In this document: piece after piece, positions 8,503 to 17,060 of the stretch
Layout of the letters: the number at the start of each line of letters is the position of its first letter
Position numbering within the stretch: the stretch's first letter is position 1
Source of the DNA: Sporofaciens musculi
Lineage (GTDB): Bacteria > Bacillota > Clostridia > Lachnospirales > Lachnospiraceae
DNA: 64,000 nt
Direction: 5' to 3'
Assembly (NCBI RefSeq): GCF_009830285.1
Contig: NZ_WUQX01000003.1
Location: forward strand, 124,001 to 188,000
The notes under the pieces: generated by a model
The model's input: the letters and a program-made list of their open reading frames with translations, nothing else
Databases searched by the model: none
Told to the model about the DNA's origin: nothing
Position numbers and translations under genes: made by a program

Positions 8503-9576
8503 TCATTTCCTTTCAGAAAGACTGTCTTTCAGCTTCTTCATCGCCTCACAAAATGCAGGACTATTTTTATAATCATCACTTTTACAGGCTTTCTGCATTG
8601 TCATATAGATAATCTGCTGCAGTTTTTTCAATTCCTCGCTGCTTTCCGTCTTAATTTCTATCGCAGAAAACAGTGTTCTGTTCAGAGACTGCATGGGGAC
8701 TTCCAACGTTTCAAGATACCGGCAGAGGTTCTCAATCATTTCCTCCGGCTTTCCGATACGGCGGTATAAATCAATCTTTAGGGCATCACTCAGCTGAGTC
8801 CGGTTAAAGAACAAGGATTCAAACTGACGGCTCAGTTCTCCGATTTCTAAAGCCCTTTCTGCATCTGGTTCCAGTTTTTCATCCAAAAGACACGTCATAC
8901 AGGTCTGTATCTGGCGTGCAAGCTGCAGCAGCCGGTTTTGGATCAGTTCCACAGCCCGTCTACGTTCTCCCCGGCGCAGGTACAGCTCCATCCGGATAAT
9001 CGTCGGATCACTTGTCAGCTCTGGAAGCTCTCCCAGAAGCCTTTCCGCTTCCTCTAAATCATTTTCCAGAACTGCCATTGCCGCTAACGCAGTAGCTGCC
9101 GGCTGCCAATACTCGGTCACTCCGCTTTTATATACCGCGTAGAGCAGCTCTTTTTTCTGCATTTTCCAATTCTTCTTCTCTTCCCTCGTTGCGTCCGGGC
9201 AGACTGCTTCAAATACTGTAAAAATACCGGCCGCCTCATACTTTAATTCCACACTGGCCGGATACTGGTGAAGCAGGTTCGCAAGTGTATTCCCAGCCTC
9301 CTGATATCTTCCGGCACGGGCAACAGACAGAATCTCATTCAGCTTTTGTTCAATCTCATCACTGGACAGTATTTTTTCATAGTTCAGCAGCATGTCCACA
9401 TTGGTATCCAACACTCTTGCTAATGGACAGAGCAATGTAATATCAGGATACGAACTGTTGGTCTCCCACTTGCTGACCGCAGGCGAAGAAATCCCAAGCG
9501 CCGCCGCCAACTGTTCCTGGGTCATCCCCTTTGCCTTGCGCAGCGCCGCTATATTAGCGCCAAGCTTTAATTCCAC
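8503..9576 (-). CDS. XRE-family transcriptional regulator with helical repeat domain
   Basis: The N-terminal 60 residues form a Cro/C1-type helix-turn-helix (GANIAALRKAKGMTQEQLAAALGISS, then AVSKWETNSSYPDITLLCPLARVL). It is followed by about 290 residues of alpha-helical repeats resembling TPRs, which often act as ligand- or peptide-sensing parts. Translation starts at GTG 9576 after a GGGGG ribosome-binding stretch. It is the promoter-proximal gene of the operon with the DUF1648-like protein and ABC exporter, so it probably regulates exporter expression and itself. Confidence 0.88.
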   Translation of the reverse strand: MELKLGANIAALRKAKGMTQEQLAAALGISSPAVSKWETNSSYPDITLLCPLARVLDTNVDMLLNYEKILSSDEIEQKLNEILSVARAGRYQEAGNTLANLLHQYPASVELKYEAAGIFTVFEAVCPDATREEKKNWKMQKKELLYAVYKSGVTEYWQPAATALAAMAVLENDLEEAERLLGELPELTSDPTIIRMELYLRRGERRRAVELIQNRLLQLARQIQTCMTCLLDEKLEPDAERALEIGELSRQFESLFFNRTQLSDALKIDLYRRIGKPEEMIENLCRYLETLEVPMQSLNRTLFSAIEIKTESSEELKKLQQIIYMTMQKACKSDDYKNSPAFCEAMKKLKDSLSERK

Positions 9577-9617
9577 CGCACATTCCCCCTTTTGATTATC
9601 CTGCGCTTTATAATTTC

Positions 9618-9647
9618 AGTATAGGCAAAAAAAGAAAATTTACACAA
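9618..9647 (-). promoter_or_regulatory. Likely promoter of XRE-exporter operon
   Basis: On the minus strand, TTGTGT (9642-9647) and TATACT (9618-9623) are separated by 18 bp and lie about 40 bp upstream of the regulator start. They fit a sigma-A promoter. Confidence 0.55.
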
Positions 9648-9673
9648 TGGAGGCACAGTTAAATATACTTCAA

Positions 9674-9700
9674 TTTTTTCTAACCAATGGTTAGAAAAAA
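9674..9700. promoter_or_regulatory. 27-bp perfect palindrome, operator-like
   Basis: Two 13-bp arms (TTTTTTCTAACCA and TGGTTAGAAAAAA) flank a single central A. It lies about 100 bp upstream of the XRE regulator start and beyond the proposed promoter. A one-base centre disfavours an RNA hairpin and favours a dimeric repressor site. Which regulator binds is unknown. Confidence 0.5.
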
Positions 9701-9895
9701 ATATCTACAAGGTTTTTCTTAAACTCTGCCTGTTTATGTACTCCGTTATCTATAATCAATAAATACCTTCCTATTCTTTCACCAATCTCAACTCCCACAA
9801 TACAGAGGTTTCCTTATTTTTCCGTACATGGAACGGCAGCGAATGCATTATTTAATTTTATCAGCTATATACTCCTTTCACAAGGCACTGTTCCA

Positions 9896-9925
9896 TTTTT
9901 GCAAACTGAGGGACAGTTTTTGCAT
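9896..9925. repeat. Dispersed 21-bp-period repeat, copy 1
   Basis: Two TTTTTGCA blocks start 21 bp apart, with the spacer AACTGAGGGACAG. Near-identical units occur at 25851-25880 and 31363-31392, and a partial inverted copy at 16466-16480. The rest of 9577-10063 holds no gene that I can support. Confidence 0.6.
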
Positions 9926-10063
9926 ACATTCTAAAATGTGCGGCAGATAATGCCATTACTATTTCTTTTGTTACTTGGCATTTTTATGCTGCTTCCAGTA
10001 CGAAAACTTTTGATATTTGTTTATAATTGTCAGAAGAAAAAAGGTAAAATTTTAATTTACGTA

Positions 10064-10094
10064 TTGACTCTCTCGTGGCGTAACGGTTTACGAT
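10064..10094 (+). promoter_or_regulatory. MerR-type promoter with 19-bp spacer
   Basis: TTGACT (10064-10069) and TACGAT (10089-10094) are 19 bp apart. This over-long spacing is characteristic of promoters activated by MerR proteins. The spacer carries the imperfect dyad CGTGGCGTAACG. It lies directly before the TipA-like MerR gene, suggesting autoregulation. Confidence 0.75.
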
Positions 10095-10114
10095 TAAACC
10101 GAAAGGAGGAAATA

Positions 10115-10959
10115 ATGAAAACCGTAAAAGATATGTCAGAAATAACCGGAGTAAGTATAAGGACGTTGAGATATTATGATGAAATCGGTCTACTAAAACC
10201 AACGGAATTAACGGAAGCCGGTTATCGGCTCTATGACAACAAAGCATTAGAAAAGTTGCAGGAAATTATGTTCTTTAGAGAATTAGATATTCCATTGATT
10301 GATATAAAAAAATCATGGAAAACCCTAATTATGACAAGGAACAGGCTTTACTAACTCAAAAAAATTTACTGGAACAGAAACGTAATCGGTTGAATGGAAT
10401 CATTGAATTAATAACAGATGTGATGAAAGGAGTTAATACTATGAGTTTTGAAGCATTTACTAACGAAGATGTACAGAAAATCGTAAACCATACTTTGGAA
10501 TCTATGTCGAAAGAGCATATTGATGAACAAGTGAAAAATTGGGGGAGCATAGAAAAATACAAAGAGCATTTATCATCAGGTTTTACAAACGAACAGGCTG
10601 TTGCGGATTTGCTGAAATGGTATGGCAGCAAAGAAAAAGCAATAGAGGCCATTATGCAGTCAACCGGGAATATCGAAGAAATAAAACAGGAACAAGATGA
10701 AAATGCCAAAATCTATAAACAATTTATGGCTGCAAAAGAGTCTAACGATATGGATATGGCACATTCCGCTGTTGAAATGCTTGCAGAAAATTATAAGAAG
10801 ATGTTTGCACTTGATAATGCAAGAAATATCTTGCTTGATTTGGCCAAAGAATATTTACAGAGTGCAAAACTTGCAGAAGCAACTGATAGCCAGTTTGGTG
10901 CAGGCTGTTCTGCATATGTTGCTCATGCCATTCAGCATTATTACGGCATAACAAATTAG
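10115..10959 (+). pseudogene. TipA-like MerR regulator, frameshifted
   Basis: The ORF starting at ATG 10115 (GAAAGGAGG upstream) encodes a MerR DNA-binding domain (GVSIRTLRYYDEIGLLKP). It runs out of frame after DIPLIDIKK. The next frame, starting around MENPNYDKEQALL, continues with the dimerisation helix and a C-terminal TipAS-like domain (WGSIEKYKEHLSSGFTNEQA, ending AIQHYYGITN). Adding one A to the A7 run at about 10306-10312 joins them into a protein of about 281 residues. TipAS domains bind thiopeptide-like drugs and activate efflux or self-sequestration. The break could be real, an error, or a slippage site. Confidence 0.85.
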
Positions 10960-10964
10960 CTATT

Positions 10965-11002
10965 ACAGGCGGCGAGATAAGGAGATTTTTCCTGCCGCCT
11001 GT
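10965..11002. terminator. Convergent hairpin terminator
   Basis: ACAGGCGGC (10965-10973) pairs with GCCGCCTGT (10994-11002) between the convergent MerR gene and ABC permease gene. The loop carries a T5 run and TCTATTT follows. It is likely a bidirectional terminator. Confidence 0.7.
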
Positions 11003-11042
11003 TCTATTTGGCGAATAAGATGTCCGATTGCCTATTCTTTAA

Positions 11043-11759
11043 CTATTTAGACTTTTGTTTCTTTAAAAGTACGCCGCAAACGATTACTGCCGCACAAAAT
11101 ACAAGGATCAAATACCACATATTTTCAAATTGGAATCCATGATCCAACATCAGTCGGTATCCCCAGGAAGCAGGGAAAAGGTGCCCTATGGTTTCAAGAA
11201 AATCCGGCAGCATATGAGTGGGAAACATAATCCCAGAAAGCATGATAGAGGGTAAAAACACAAGCTGCGCTATCATCGTCAGTTTCGCCTGATTTTTTAC
11301 AATCAGCCCTAATATGCTCCCAATACTCAGCGATACAATAATATATATGGCAAGAGCAAGAAAAAACTCTGGAAAATGTACCGGTAAAGCCGCTTCAAAC
11401 AGTATCGGGGCAAGCAGCAGTATAATGATACAGGTCATCATCAAATGGATAAAGGCTGAAAGAAACATTGTGATAAGGCCTAAGTATAAAGGCACCCCAT
11501 TTGCTTGATAAACCTTTTTGATATTACTTCCATAAGTTTCAACCAGCGATGGCGGCAATCCGATAAACGCCCCCATTGATACGCCCATCACAATCATGGA
11601 TTGTATCAAGGTGCTTCTCATTTCAGGCATAACAGAGGTAAAGATACCTCCCATGAGAAGAAAGAAAATAAGCGGAACGATATAGCAGGTAACTAACAAA
11701 GATTTGCTTCTTATATCCAATTTCCACTGCAACGCCACGCCATATAAAAAACCACTCAT
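11043..11759 (-). CDS. ABC-2 type exporter permease
   Basis: The protein has 238 residues and six predicted membrane helices (for example LLVTCYIVPLIFFLLMGGIF, LIQSMIVMGVSMGAFIGL, LMMTCIIILLLAPIL and YLILVFCAAVIVCGVLL). The C-terminal segment FLPSIMLSGIMFP is a typical ABC-2 permease motif. It starts inside the end of the ATPase gene (ATGA overlap at 11756-11759), so the two proteins form one transporter, probably a drug or peptide exporter. It is the last gene of the MerR-ATPase-permease operon and ends with TAG. Confidence 0.9.
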   Translation of the reverse strand: MSGFLYGVALQWKLDIRSKSLLVTCYIVPLIFFLLMGGIFTSVMPEMRSTLIQSMIVMGVSMGAFIGLPPSLVETYGSNIKKVYQANGVPLYLGLITMFLSAFIHLMMTCIIILLLAPILFEAALPVHFPEFFLALAIYIIVSLSIGSILGLIVKNQAKLTMIAQLVFLPSIMLSGIMFPTHMLPDFLETIGHLFPASWGYRLMLDHGFQFENMWYLILVFCAAVIVCGVLLKKQKSK

Positions 11760-12571
11760 TCTTCTGTCCTCCTTGCCATTTCAATAAAATGCTGTTCCAG
11801 CGTGCCTCTGTCAACTTTAATATCTAATACTCCGATTCCCTTGTGCTTTAACTCTCCGAGCTGCGAAAGCAAAGTATCTTCTATATTGTCCGTTTCAAAC
11901 GTATTATTACCCTGCTGTGTTTTGATATGGACAATATATTTTTTTCCGACTTTCTCGGTCAGTTCCAAAGCTGTACCGCAAAACACAATATTTCCATCAT
12001 TCAGAATCGCAATACGGTCGCTTAAGGCTTCTACCTCTGCCATATCATGGCTTGCCAAAACAATAGTTTTCCCTTGTGACTTGAGTTTTCGGATCTGATC
12101 ATGCAGTGACAGCCTGCCTTCCACATCAAGCCCCGCAGTCGGCTCGTCAAGAAAAATAATATCTGGATTGCCGGAAAGAGCAAGCGCGAGATGCAGCCGC
12201 CTTTTTTGCCCTGTTGACAGCTGAATATATTGCTTCCTTTCAATTTCTTTTATGCCGAGAGTATCAAGCATAGAGAAATCAATCTTTGCCTTATTCCATT
12301 TCGCAAATAGTTTTACGGCTTCCATCGGCTTGATGTAGGACGGCAGCGACGAGGATTGTAACTGGATACCCATTTTCCCGTTTACAGTAACCATACCGCT
12401 GTCATATTTTCTCAAACCTTCGATACATTCAAGAGTCGTTGTTTTTCCTGCACCATTTACGCCAAGCAAGGCAAAAATCTCCCCTGTCTCAATCTGAAGA
12501 TCAAGTCCTCGAAGAACAATATGGCTGCCATAGCTTTTCTCTAATCCATGGACTTGTATCGCATTCTTCAT
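11756..12571 (-). CDS. ABC transporter ATP-binding protein (drug-exporter type)
   Basis: This 271-residue ATPase has Walker A GVNGAGKTT, signature LSTGQKRRLHLALAL, Walker B IIFLDEPTAGLD and switch histidine in IVLASHDMAEVEAL. The extended C-terminal domain after about residue 210 is usual for DrrA/CcmA-like exporter ATPases. The ATG overlaps the MerR stop (ATGA, 12568-12571), and its own stop overlaps the permease start, giving a fully coupled three-gene operon. Control by the upstream MerR protein suggests induction by its ligand or by substrate. Confidence 0.93.
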   Translation of the reverse strand: MKNAIQVHGLEKSYGSHIVLRGLDLQIETGEIFALLGVNGAGKTTTLECIEGLRKYDSGMVTVNGKMGIQLQSSSLPSYIKPMEAVKLFAKWNKAKIDFSMLDTLGIKEIERKQYIQLSTGQKRRLHLALALSGNPDIIFLDEPTAGLDVEGRLSLHDQIRKLKSQGKTIVLASHDMAEVEALSDRIAILNDGNIVFCGTALELTEKVGKKYIVHIKTQQGNNTFETDNIEDTLLSQLGELKHKGIGVLDIKVDRGTLEQHFIEMARRTEE

Positions 12572-13368
12572 TTCTCCACCTCCCCCAGCGGATTATCCCC
12601 AAGTCTTGAAAAATAAACTTGCAAAGCCGACTCTAAATAATCGTTTACTATCTTTTGCTTTTCTTCCCATTCATTTGCTGCATGATCTATATTTCCGATT
12701 TCCACCAGTTTAGGGATCATGCTCACATCCCCGCCTGTAAACTCCATGATCAAATTCCAATAAGCTTCTGTAATTTGCTGACATTTTTCGCTTTCGGGCG
12801 GTACGTTATCTTTCTGCAGCCGTAAGATCTCATCACTCAAACGGTTAAATCTATCCATAAAATCCAGGCCGCTTTCTTTGTCAAATCGATTACGTATATG
12901 GTCAAGCGTGTCATCATCAAACCGCTTAATAAGATAATAAAATTCGTTTTTCATCTGCAGATTGACAATAATATCCGCATATTTTTTGAAGTTTACCTCC
13001 TGCATTTGAAGCACTTCTTTCTTAAACTGTTCTATCGCGGTTAAAGAAGCTGTTAAACGTTCTATTTCTTTTCGTATATCATCTGCCTGTTCCGTAAGGG
13101 CATTTGCAATATCATCCGGCGTATCTAAAGAAGTCAGGCGTTTTTTTATATCGTCTAAAGAAAACCCTAAAAATTTCAGAGATATAATCTGATGGAGCGT
13201 AATCAAATCCTTATCCGTATAAAGTCTTCGCCCGCCTTTACTTTCTGCTGATGGAGAGAACAGCCCCTCTTTATCATAATATTGCAGAGTACGGACGGTA
13301 ACGCCCATTTTCTTTGCCACTTCTCCAACTGTCATATAGCCTTGCGGTATCGCTTTGTGTTTTATCAT
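12568..13368 (-). CDS. MerR-family regulator with large effector domain
   Basis: The N-terminal MerR helix-turn-helix is clear (YMTVGEVAKKMGVTVRTLQYY, then DKEGLFSPSAESKGGRRLYT). It is followed by the coiled-coil dimerisation helix (about residues 85-130) and a helical C-terminal ligand domain of about 130 residues resembling the TipAS fold. The start ATG at 13368 follows AGGAGG. It heads the exporter operon and has a promoter with 19-bp spacing, so it likely activates its own operon on drug binding. Confidence 0.92.
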   Translation of the reverse strand: MIKHKAIPQGYMTVGEVAKKMGVTVRTLQYYDKEGLFSPSAESKGGRRLYTDKDLITLHQIISLKFLGFSLDDIKKRLTSLDTPDDIANALTEQADDIRKEIERLTASLTAIEQFKKEVLQMQEVNFKKYADIIVNLQMKNEFYYLIKRFDDDTLDHIRNRFDKESGLDFMDRFNRLSDEILRLQKDNVPPESEKCQQITEAYWNLIMEFTGGDVSMIPKLVEIGNIDHAANEWEEKQKIVNDYLESALQVYFSRLGDNPLGEVEK

Positions 13369-13427
13369 GATCTTTTTGCCTCCTGATACATATTATAAGA
13401 ACCGTTTCGCGAACCCTATAGTTAAAT

Positions 13428-13458
13428 ATTATAAGTCATTACGCGACGTCACAAGCAA
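13428..13458 (-). promoter_or_regulatory. MerR-type promoter with 19-bp spacer
   Basis: On the minus strand, TTGCTT (13453-13458) and TATAAT (13428-13433) are 19 bp apart, and the spacer carries the dyad GTGACGTCGCGTAATGAC. The spacing matches MerR-activated promoters and resembles the one at 10064-10094. Confidence 0.7.
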
Positions 13459-13532
13459 TACCTTTTTGAAAATTTTAGGTGGTAAAATCTGTCTCTTCCA
13501 CCTACTCTTATTTATGCGGAAAATAATTCCCC

Positions 13533-13733
13533 TCACTCTTCAATATACTTTTGGATCATTGCCAAAATTTCCTGCTTTGAAAAACCTAAGAAAGAAAGAT
13601 TTGTATATAACTGATTATGAAACGCAGCAATTTCCTTAGTACGCTCTCTTTCAATGTAAGAATAATTATCATTTATCAATATACGGTATTTCAATTTCTT
13701 GGCAAGCTTTTGGTATGGATATTTTCCGCTCAT
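13533..13733 (-). CDS. Small hypothetical protein of exporter remnant
   Basis: The protein has 66 residues, starts MSGKYPYQKLAKKLKY and ends EILAMIQKYIEE. It is basic at the N-terminus, helical, with no membrane segment. Its ATG overlaps the stop codon of the upstream DUF1648-type gene as ATGA, showing that they belonged to one operon with the truncated permease. I do not recognise the family. With both upstream genes broken, it may be expressed poorly or be a relic itself. Confidence 0.55.
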   Translation of the reverse strand: MSGKYPYQKLAKKLKYRILINDNYSYIERERTKEIAAFHNQLYTNLSFLGFSKQEILAMIQKYIEE

Positions 13734-13948
13734 TTATCCCCCTTTCCGCCATGGCGCAAAAACTGAAAATAAACTGAGTAAGGTATCACCGTTCCCAGAA
13801 GAAGAAACCATTTATTCACGAACAAATTTGCTTCTCCCTACGCATTGAAATGGATTGGAATACTGTCTGGACAAAAGCAGCATACAATCGCCACTACTGC
13901 CAGCATAACCAAAAACACGATCACATCCTTCAAGATATTTTTTTTCAT
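13730..13948 (-). pseudogene. DUF1648-type membrane protein with in-frame amber codon
   Basis: One frame of 72 codons starts at ATG 13948 (AGGAGG upstream). It encodes a membrane helix (DVIVFLVMLAVVAIVCCF), then CPDSIPIHFNA, a TAG at codon 37 (13838-13840), then GEANLFVNKWFLLLGTVIPY. The pattern LP.SIPIHFN..GE is typical of DUF1648. Apart from the amber codon the frame is clean to the final TGA, which overlaps the next gene. It is probably a recent nonsense mutation. Confidence 0.75.
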
Positions 13949-13968
13949 AGCAACATCCTCCTACAACA

Positions 13969-14472
13969 TTAAATAATTTTTTTACCACATGCTTTAAAAT
14001 AGAGAATAACCGACAAAACTATAAGGATAGCCGCCATCCCCCACAATACTCTCACAAGCGGGATGCCTAAAAACCAATGAAGTAATACTGGTACAGCAAT
14101 ACATATCATTCCAATTACGCCAGATAGAATAACAGATATGCTTTGCTTTACCACTACCATCTCATTATCCCAATCAAATCTGGGAAAACAGCAGTTTATA
14201 TAAGTTCCTTGTACCGCAGTAAATACCGAATAACATGCCGGTACAGCCAAAAGTGTGAATGACCAAATGGCATTAAACTGGAACCGTATCAAAAACACAG
14301 CGACAGACAACATATAGCCAATAGCATGAACCGTCAGGGTAAGGGCAATTTTGCTTTTTATAAATGTCTTGTTTGATAGTGGTATGCTTTGTAATACCCA
14401 TAAATTCCTGCCCTCCAAAGAGATTGCAGAAGCTGCCGGACAACTGATTGAAAGCATCGCTGCGATGCACAA
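13969..14472 (-). pseudogene. ABC exporter permease, C-terminal fragment
   Basis: The 167 codons encode four to five membrane helices and the motif SLEGRNLWVLQSIPLSNKT, usual in the second half of large two-domain exporter permeases (about 500 residues). Everything upstream is missing: at 14473 the sequence switches to unrelated material. The apparent start has no ribosome binding site. It is therefore the tail of a truncated permease, followed by the DUF1648-type and 66-residue genes of the same operon. Confidence 0.75.
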
Positions 14473-14888
14473 TAATGTTTAGCTCAACATTACTGCGCAA
14501 CAAGCGGTTATAGATGTTGAAGGGATTGATAAAGCCTTTTTCTTTAGTACTAATAAGGAAAATGCGCAGTTTCAAAATATGTTGTCACAGTTATTGTGTA
14601 AAAATTCGGAATGAACGTGTATCAGCTACCAGAGTTGATTTTACCAAAATGCTAGAAGCCCATAAAGGAACCCTTGCCTTAACTCGCTTGAAATATACTA
14701 TCTGAATTAGATCCGAATATATTTCTTCCGGGTCATCGAAAATGGCTTGGAGGACTTTCTGAATGGTCATTAGAATCAAGCTTTAGAGCATGTGGATCAT
14801 GTTCATCGCACCATCCGGCTGTACGGCAAGTGTACCGACATATCCTCCGGCATAAGACCAAGTCTGCTTAGGAGGTTTTGGATATTAC
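14473..14888. other. Gene debris, no intact gene
   Basis: Short open stretches of unrelated origin are juxtaposed. On the plus strand about 14507-14617 encodes EGIDKAFFFSTNKENAQFQ, which reads like a protein fragment. On the minus strand around 14811-14880 a frame reads SYAGGYVGTLAVQPDGAMN up to a stop. Neither is recognised and neither has a start signal. This is a junction between deletions or insertions. Confidence 0.45.
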
Positions 14889-15782
14889 CTAAAACGGAAG
14901 CGTTATCTGCGTAACCTTATATGGTCTTTTATACTGGCTTATAATATCCTCCATGCGGTATACAATCTGTCTTTTCTGACATTCTTCCGAGAAATATTCC
15001 CACAGTTTTCTCGCCTGTGGGCTGGTGCATTCATAGTATTCCCCATACCTTTTTCGGTAGGCTGCCACCAGACCCTCTCCTGGAAACTGTTCGTTAAGTT
15101 TCTGAAAATACCATGCCCTCTGATTGCCCCGCAAAGTCATGCCAAATGCAGGATAGATAAATTTAACCCCTGTATCCTCTGCCTTCCGGATAATCTCACC
15201 GATATTTTCCCGGTTGTCCTCAATAAAAGGCAGAACCGGCATGAGCAAAATGCCTGTATAAAGCCCTGCTCTGGCAAGCTTTTCTATCATTTCAAAGCGC
15301 TCCGTCGGGCGTGAAACGTTCGGTTCTATCTTCTCTGCCAAATCATCCCTTGCCGTTGTGATTGTAATCTTCAAAAGCACTGGAGAATGTTCTGCGATAC
15401 TCTGCAGAATATCAATATCCCGGGAAAGCAACGAACTTTTTGTCGCAATCGCCGCGCCAAACCCAAACGCATCACACAATTCCAACGCATGCCTTGAAAG
15501 TTCAAGTTCCCGTTCAAAGGGATTATATGGGTCGCTCATGGCTCCGGTTCCTACCACCCCGCTTCTTGTTTTTCTGCGCAAATCATCCCTGATGATCCGC
15601 AGCACATTCTCCTTAACGCGCACCTTGTCAAAATCATCTACTCCATAGCACTCCGAACGGCTGTCGCAATAAATACAGCCGTGACAGCAGCCCTTGTAAA
15701 TATTCATATTGTAATCAATCCCAAACCATTTTGCAGGAGCCTTCGTTTTCGTTACGATTGTCTTTGCAGGGATATATTCCAT
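14889..15782 (-). CDS. SPL-family radical SAM protein
   Basis: This 297-residue protein has the radical-SAM cluster motif CxxxCxxC in YKGCCHGCIYCDSR near residue 35, which binds a 4Fe-4S cluster and S-adenosylmethionine. GTGAMSDPYNPFE and LLKITITTARDD follow, as in proteins annotated as spore photoproduct lyase-like (Rv2578c-type) radical SAM enzymes. The start ATG at 15782 has GGAGG upstream. The true substrate is unknown; most members are not proven DNA-repair enzymes. It is the last gene of the long minus-strand array. Confidence 0.9.
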   Translation of the reverse strand: MEYIPAKTIVTKTKAPAKWFGIDYNMNIYKGCCHGCIYCDSRSECYGVDDFDKVRVKENVLRIIRDDLRRKTRSGVVGTGAMSDPYNPFERELELSRHALELCDAFGFGAAIATKSSLLSRDIDILQSIAEHSPVLLKITITTARDDLAEKIEPNVSRPTERFEMIEKLARAGLYTGILLMPVLPFIEDNRENIGEIIRKAEDTGVKFIYPAFGMTLRGNQRAWYFQKLNEQFPGEGLVAAYRKRYGEYYECTSPQARKLWEYFSEECQKRQIVYRMEDIISQYKRPYKVTQITLPF

Positions 15783-15808
15783 CTGTTTCCTCCAAGTTCC
15801 AGTCCTAG

Positions 15809-16408
15809 TTACATTGTTTTAAAAACTGCAATATCCTTTGCTATTAAAGTGTATTTCTTTACAAAATCTGTTTTTGCATCCGTATAGCTATTACGGTTAT
15901 GCTCGTATTGCTTCCATAACCCAAGTTTTAACTTTTCATATTCTTTGGCTGTATCAGGGTATTGATTCAAATAATCACGGAAATACAGTTCATCGTTATC
16001 GCCTTCCCTGCACAAATGCAGATGAAAAACCTTCTCCGCAAAGCCCTTTTCCGTATATCCTTTATTAAACGATAAGCGCCGGCTGTTTTCTGACATGCAT
16101 AAATACCCTGCAGAAGTAAGATATTCTTTAAAAGACTGCAGATCGCTGTCCTTAGTAACTTCTGCCAGAATATCAATGATTGGCTTCGCCCAAATCCCTT
16201 CTATCGCCGTGCTGCCGATGTGGCTGATGCGGACGACCTGGTCTGCCGGCAGGACTTCTTTTAGTTTCGCCTCTTCTTCTATGTACCACTCTTTCCAATA
16301 TGCCTTAGGCTCTGACAGAATAATCGGAAATAACCGCCATAATTCTCCAAGGCTCATCTCAGAGAATTTTTGCCCCATCTTCTTTGATTCTCCCTTATTT
16401 CTACCCAT
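15809..16408 (-). CDS. GrpB/UPF0157 nucleotidyltransferase-like protein
   Basis: The core motif RISHIGSTAIEGIWAKPIIDIL is diagnostic of the GrpB (UPF0157) family, a branch of the nucleotidyltransferase fold; FHLHLCREGD and the C-terminal KTDFVKKY helix also fit. I choose the ATG at 16408, which has AGAGGA nine bases upstream. Other in-frame ATGs reach back to 16465 and forward to 16378. The biochemical role of the family is unproven. It sits 26 bp before the radical SAM gene on the same strand. Confidence 0.85.
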   Translation of the reverse strand: MGRNKGESKKMGQKFSEMSLGELWRLFPIILSEPKAYWKEWYIEEEAKLKEVLPADQVVRISHIGSTAIEGIWAKPIIDILAEVTKDSDLQSFKEYLTSAGYLCMSENSRRLSFNKGYTEKGFAEKVFHLHLCREGDNDELYFRDYLNQYPDTAKEYEKLKLGLWKQYEHNRNSYTDAKTDFVKKYTLIAKDIAVFKTM

Positions 16409-16465
16409 TTTCAGCATTCCTCTCTTGCTGATATCTGTTTCGATTTCCCATTTGTATATCATCAT

Positions 16466-16480
16466 TGCAAAAAACTGTCC
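16466..16480 (-). repeat. Partial copy of dispersed TTTTTGCA repeat
   Basis: On the minus strand this reads GGACAGTTTTTTGCA, matching the second half of the repeat at 9896-9925. It lies next to a decayed gene. The flanking 16481-16615 holds nothing else recognisable. Confidence 0.35.
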
Positions 16481-16615
16481 ATTTTTACTGACTGAAAGGC
16501 AGTCTTATCATACCGGAGCAGGCGATATACCATTTCAATATGCAATTGTCAGTTCGGCTGCCTGATCTAATCTCGCCTCACGATCATATCACCCCAAGTA
16601 ATCCAGGTTATAATT

Positions 16616-17033
16616 CTATCTTGTGGGCATCCGGAATCCATCAAGTGCTTTGTTCAGATAATCATTAAACGGTTTCATAACATGGAACATTTTTCAGCGA
16701 TGTACCCTGTACCTCAAAATATTTCTGAAACTCAGGAAAATGAATAATTTCTCCAAACTCGTCTCCATGTTCTGCAATATAATCCCGAATCATAGTAGTA
16801 GCATCCTTAAACATATTCGTAGACAATCCCCCTCTTAGGAAAGACTGTCCGCCTGATTTGATCATCAGATAATATCCCACTGGGACAGGCTGCTTTCCCT
16901 TAGATGAAATATGTGCACGAAAAGATGGATTAAGCGGGGATCTGTCATTTTCCATTCTATATGCACGATACCATTCCCAATTATTATTCTCGCTTAAATC
17001 AGCCAGATACTTTAAAATCTGTCTCATATCCAT
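16616..17033 (-). pseudogene. DUF2461 protein with two internal deletions
   Basis: The N-terminus (LADLSENNNWEWYRAYR) and middle (SPLNPSFRAHISSKGKQPV, then SFLRGGLSTNMF) are clearly DUF2461. The roughly 40-50 residues that normally separate them are missing in frame. After TSLKNVP the frame is lost, and the normal C-terminus MKPFNDYLNKALDGF appears in another frame, ending at TAG 16616-16618. Two deletions have thus removed parts of a gene of about 220 codons. The DUF2461 function is unknown. Confidence 0.8.
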
Positions 17034-17060
17034 TATCCGTATCTCCCAGCTCTTATCTCT

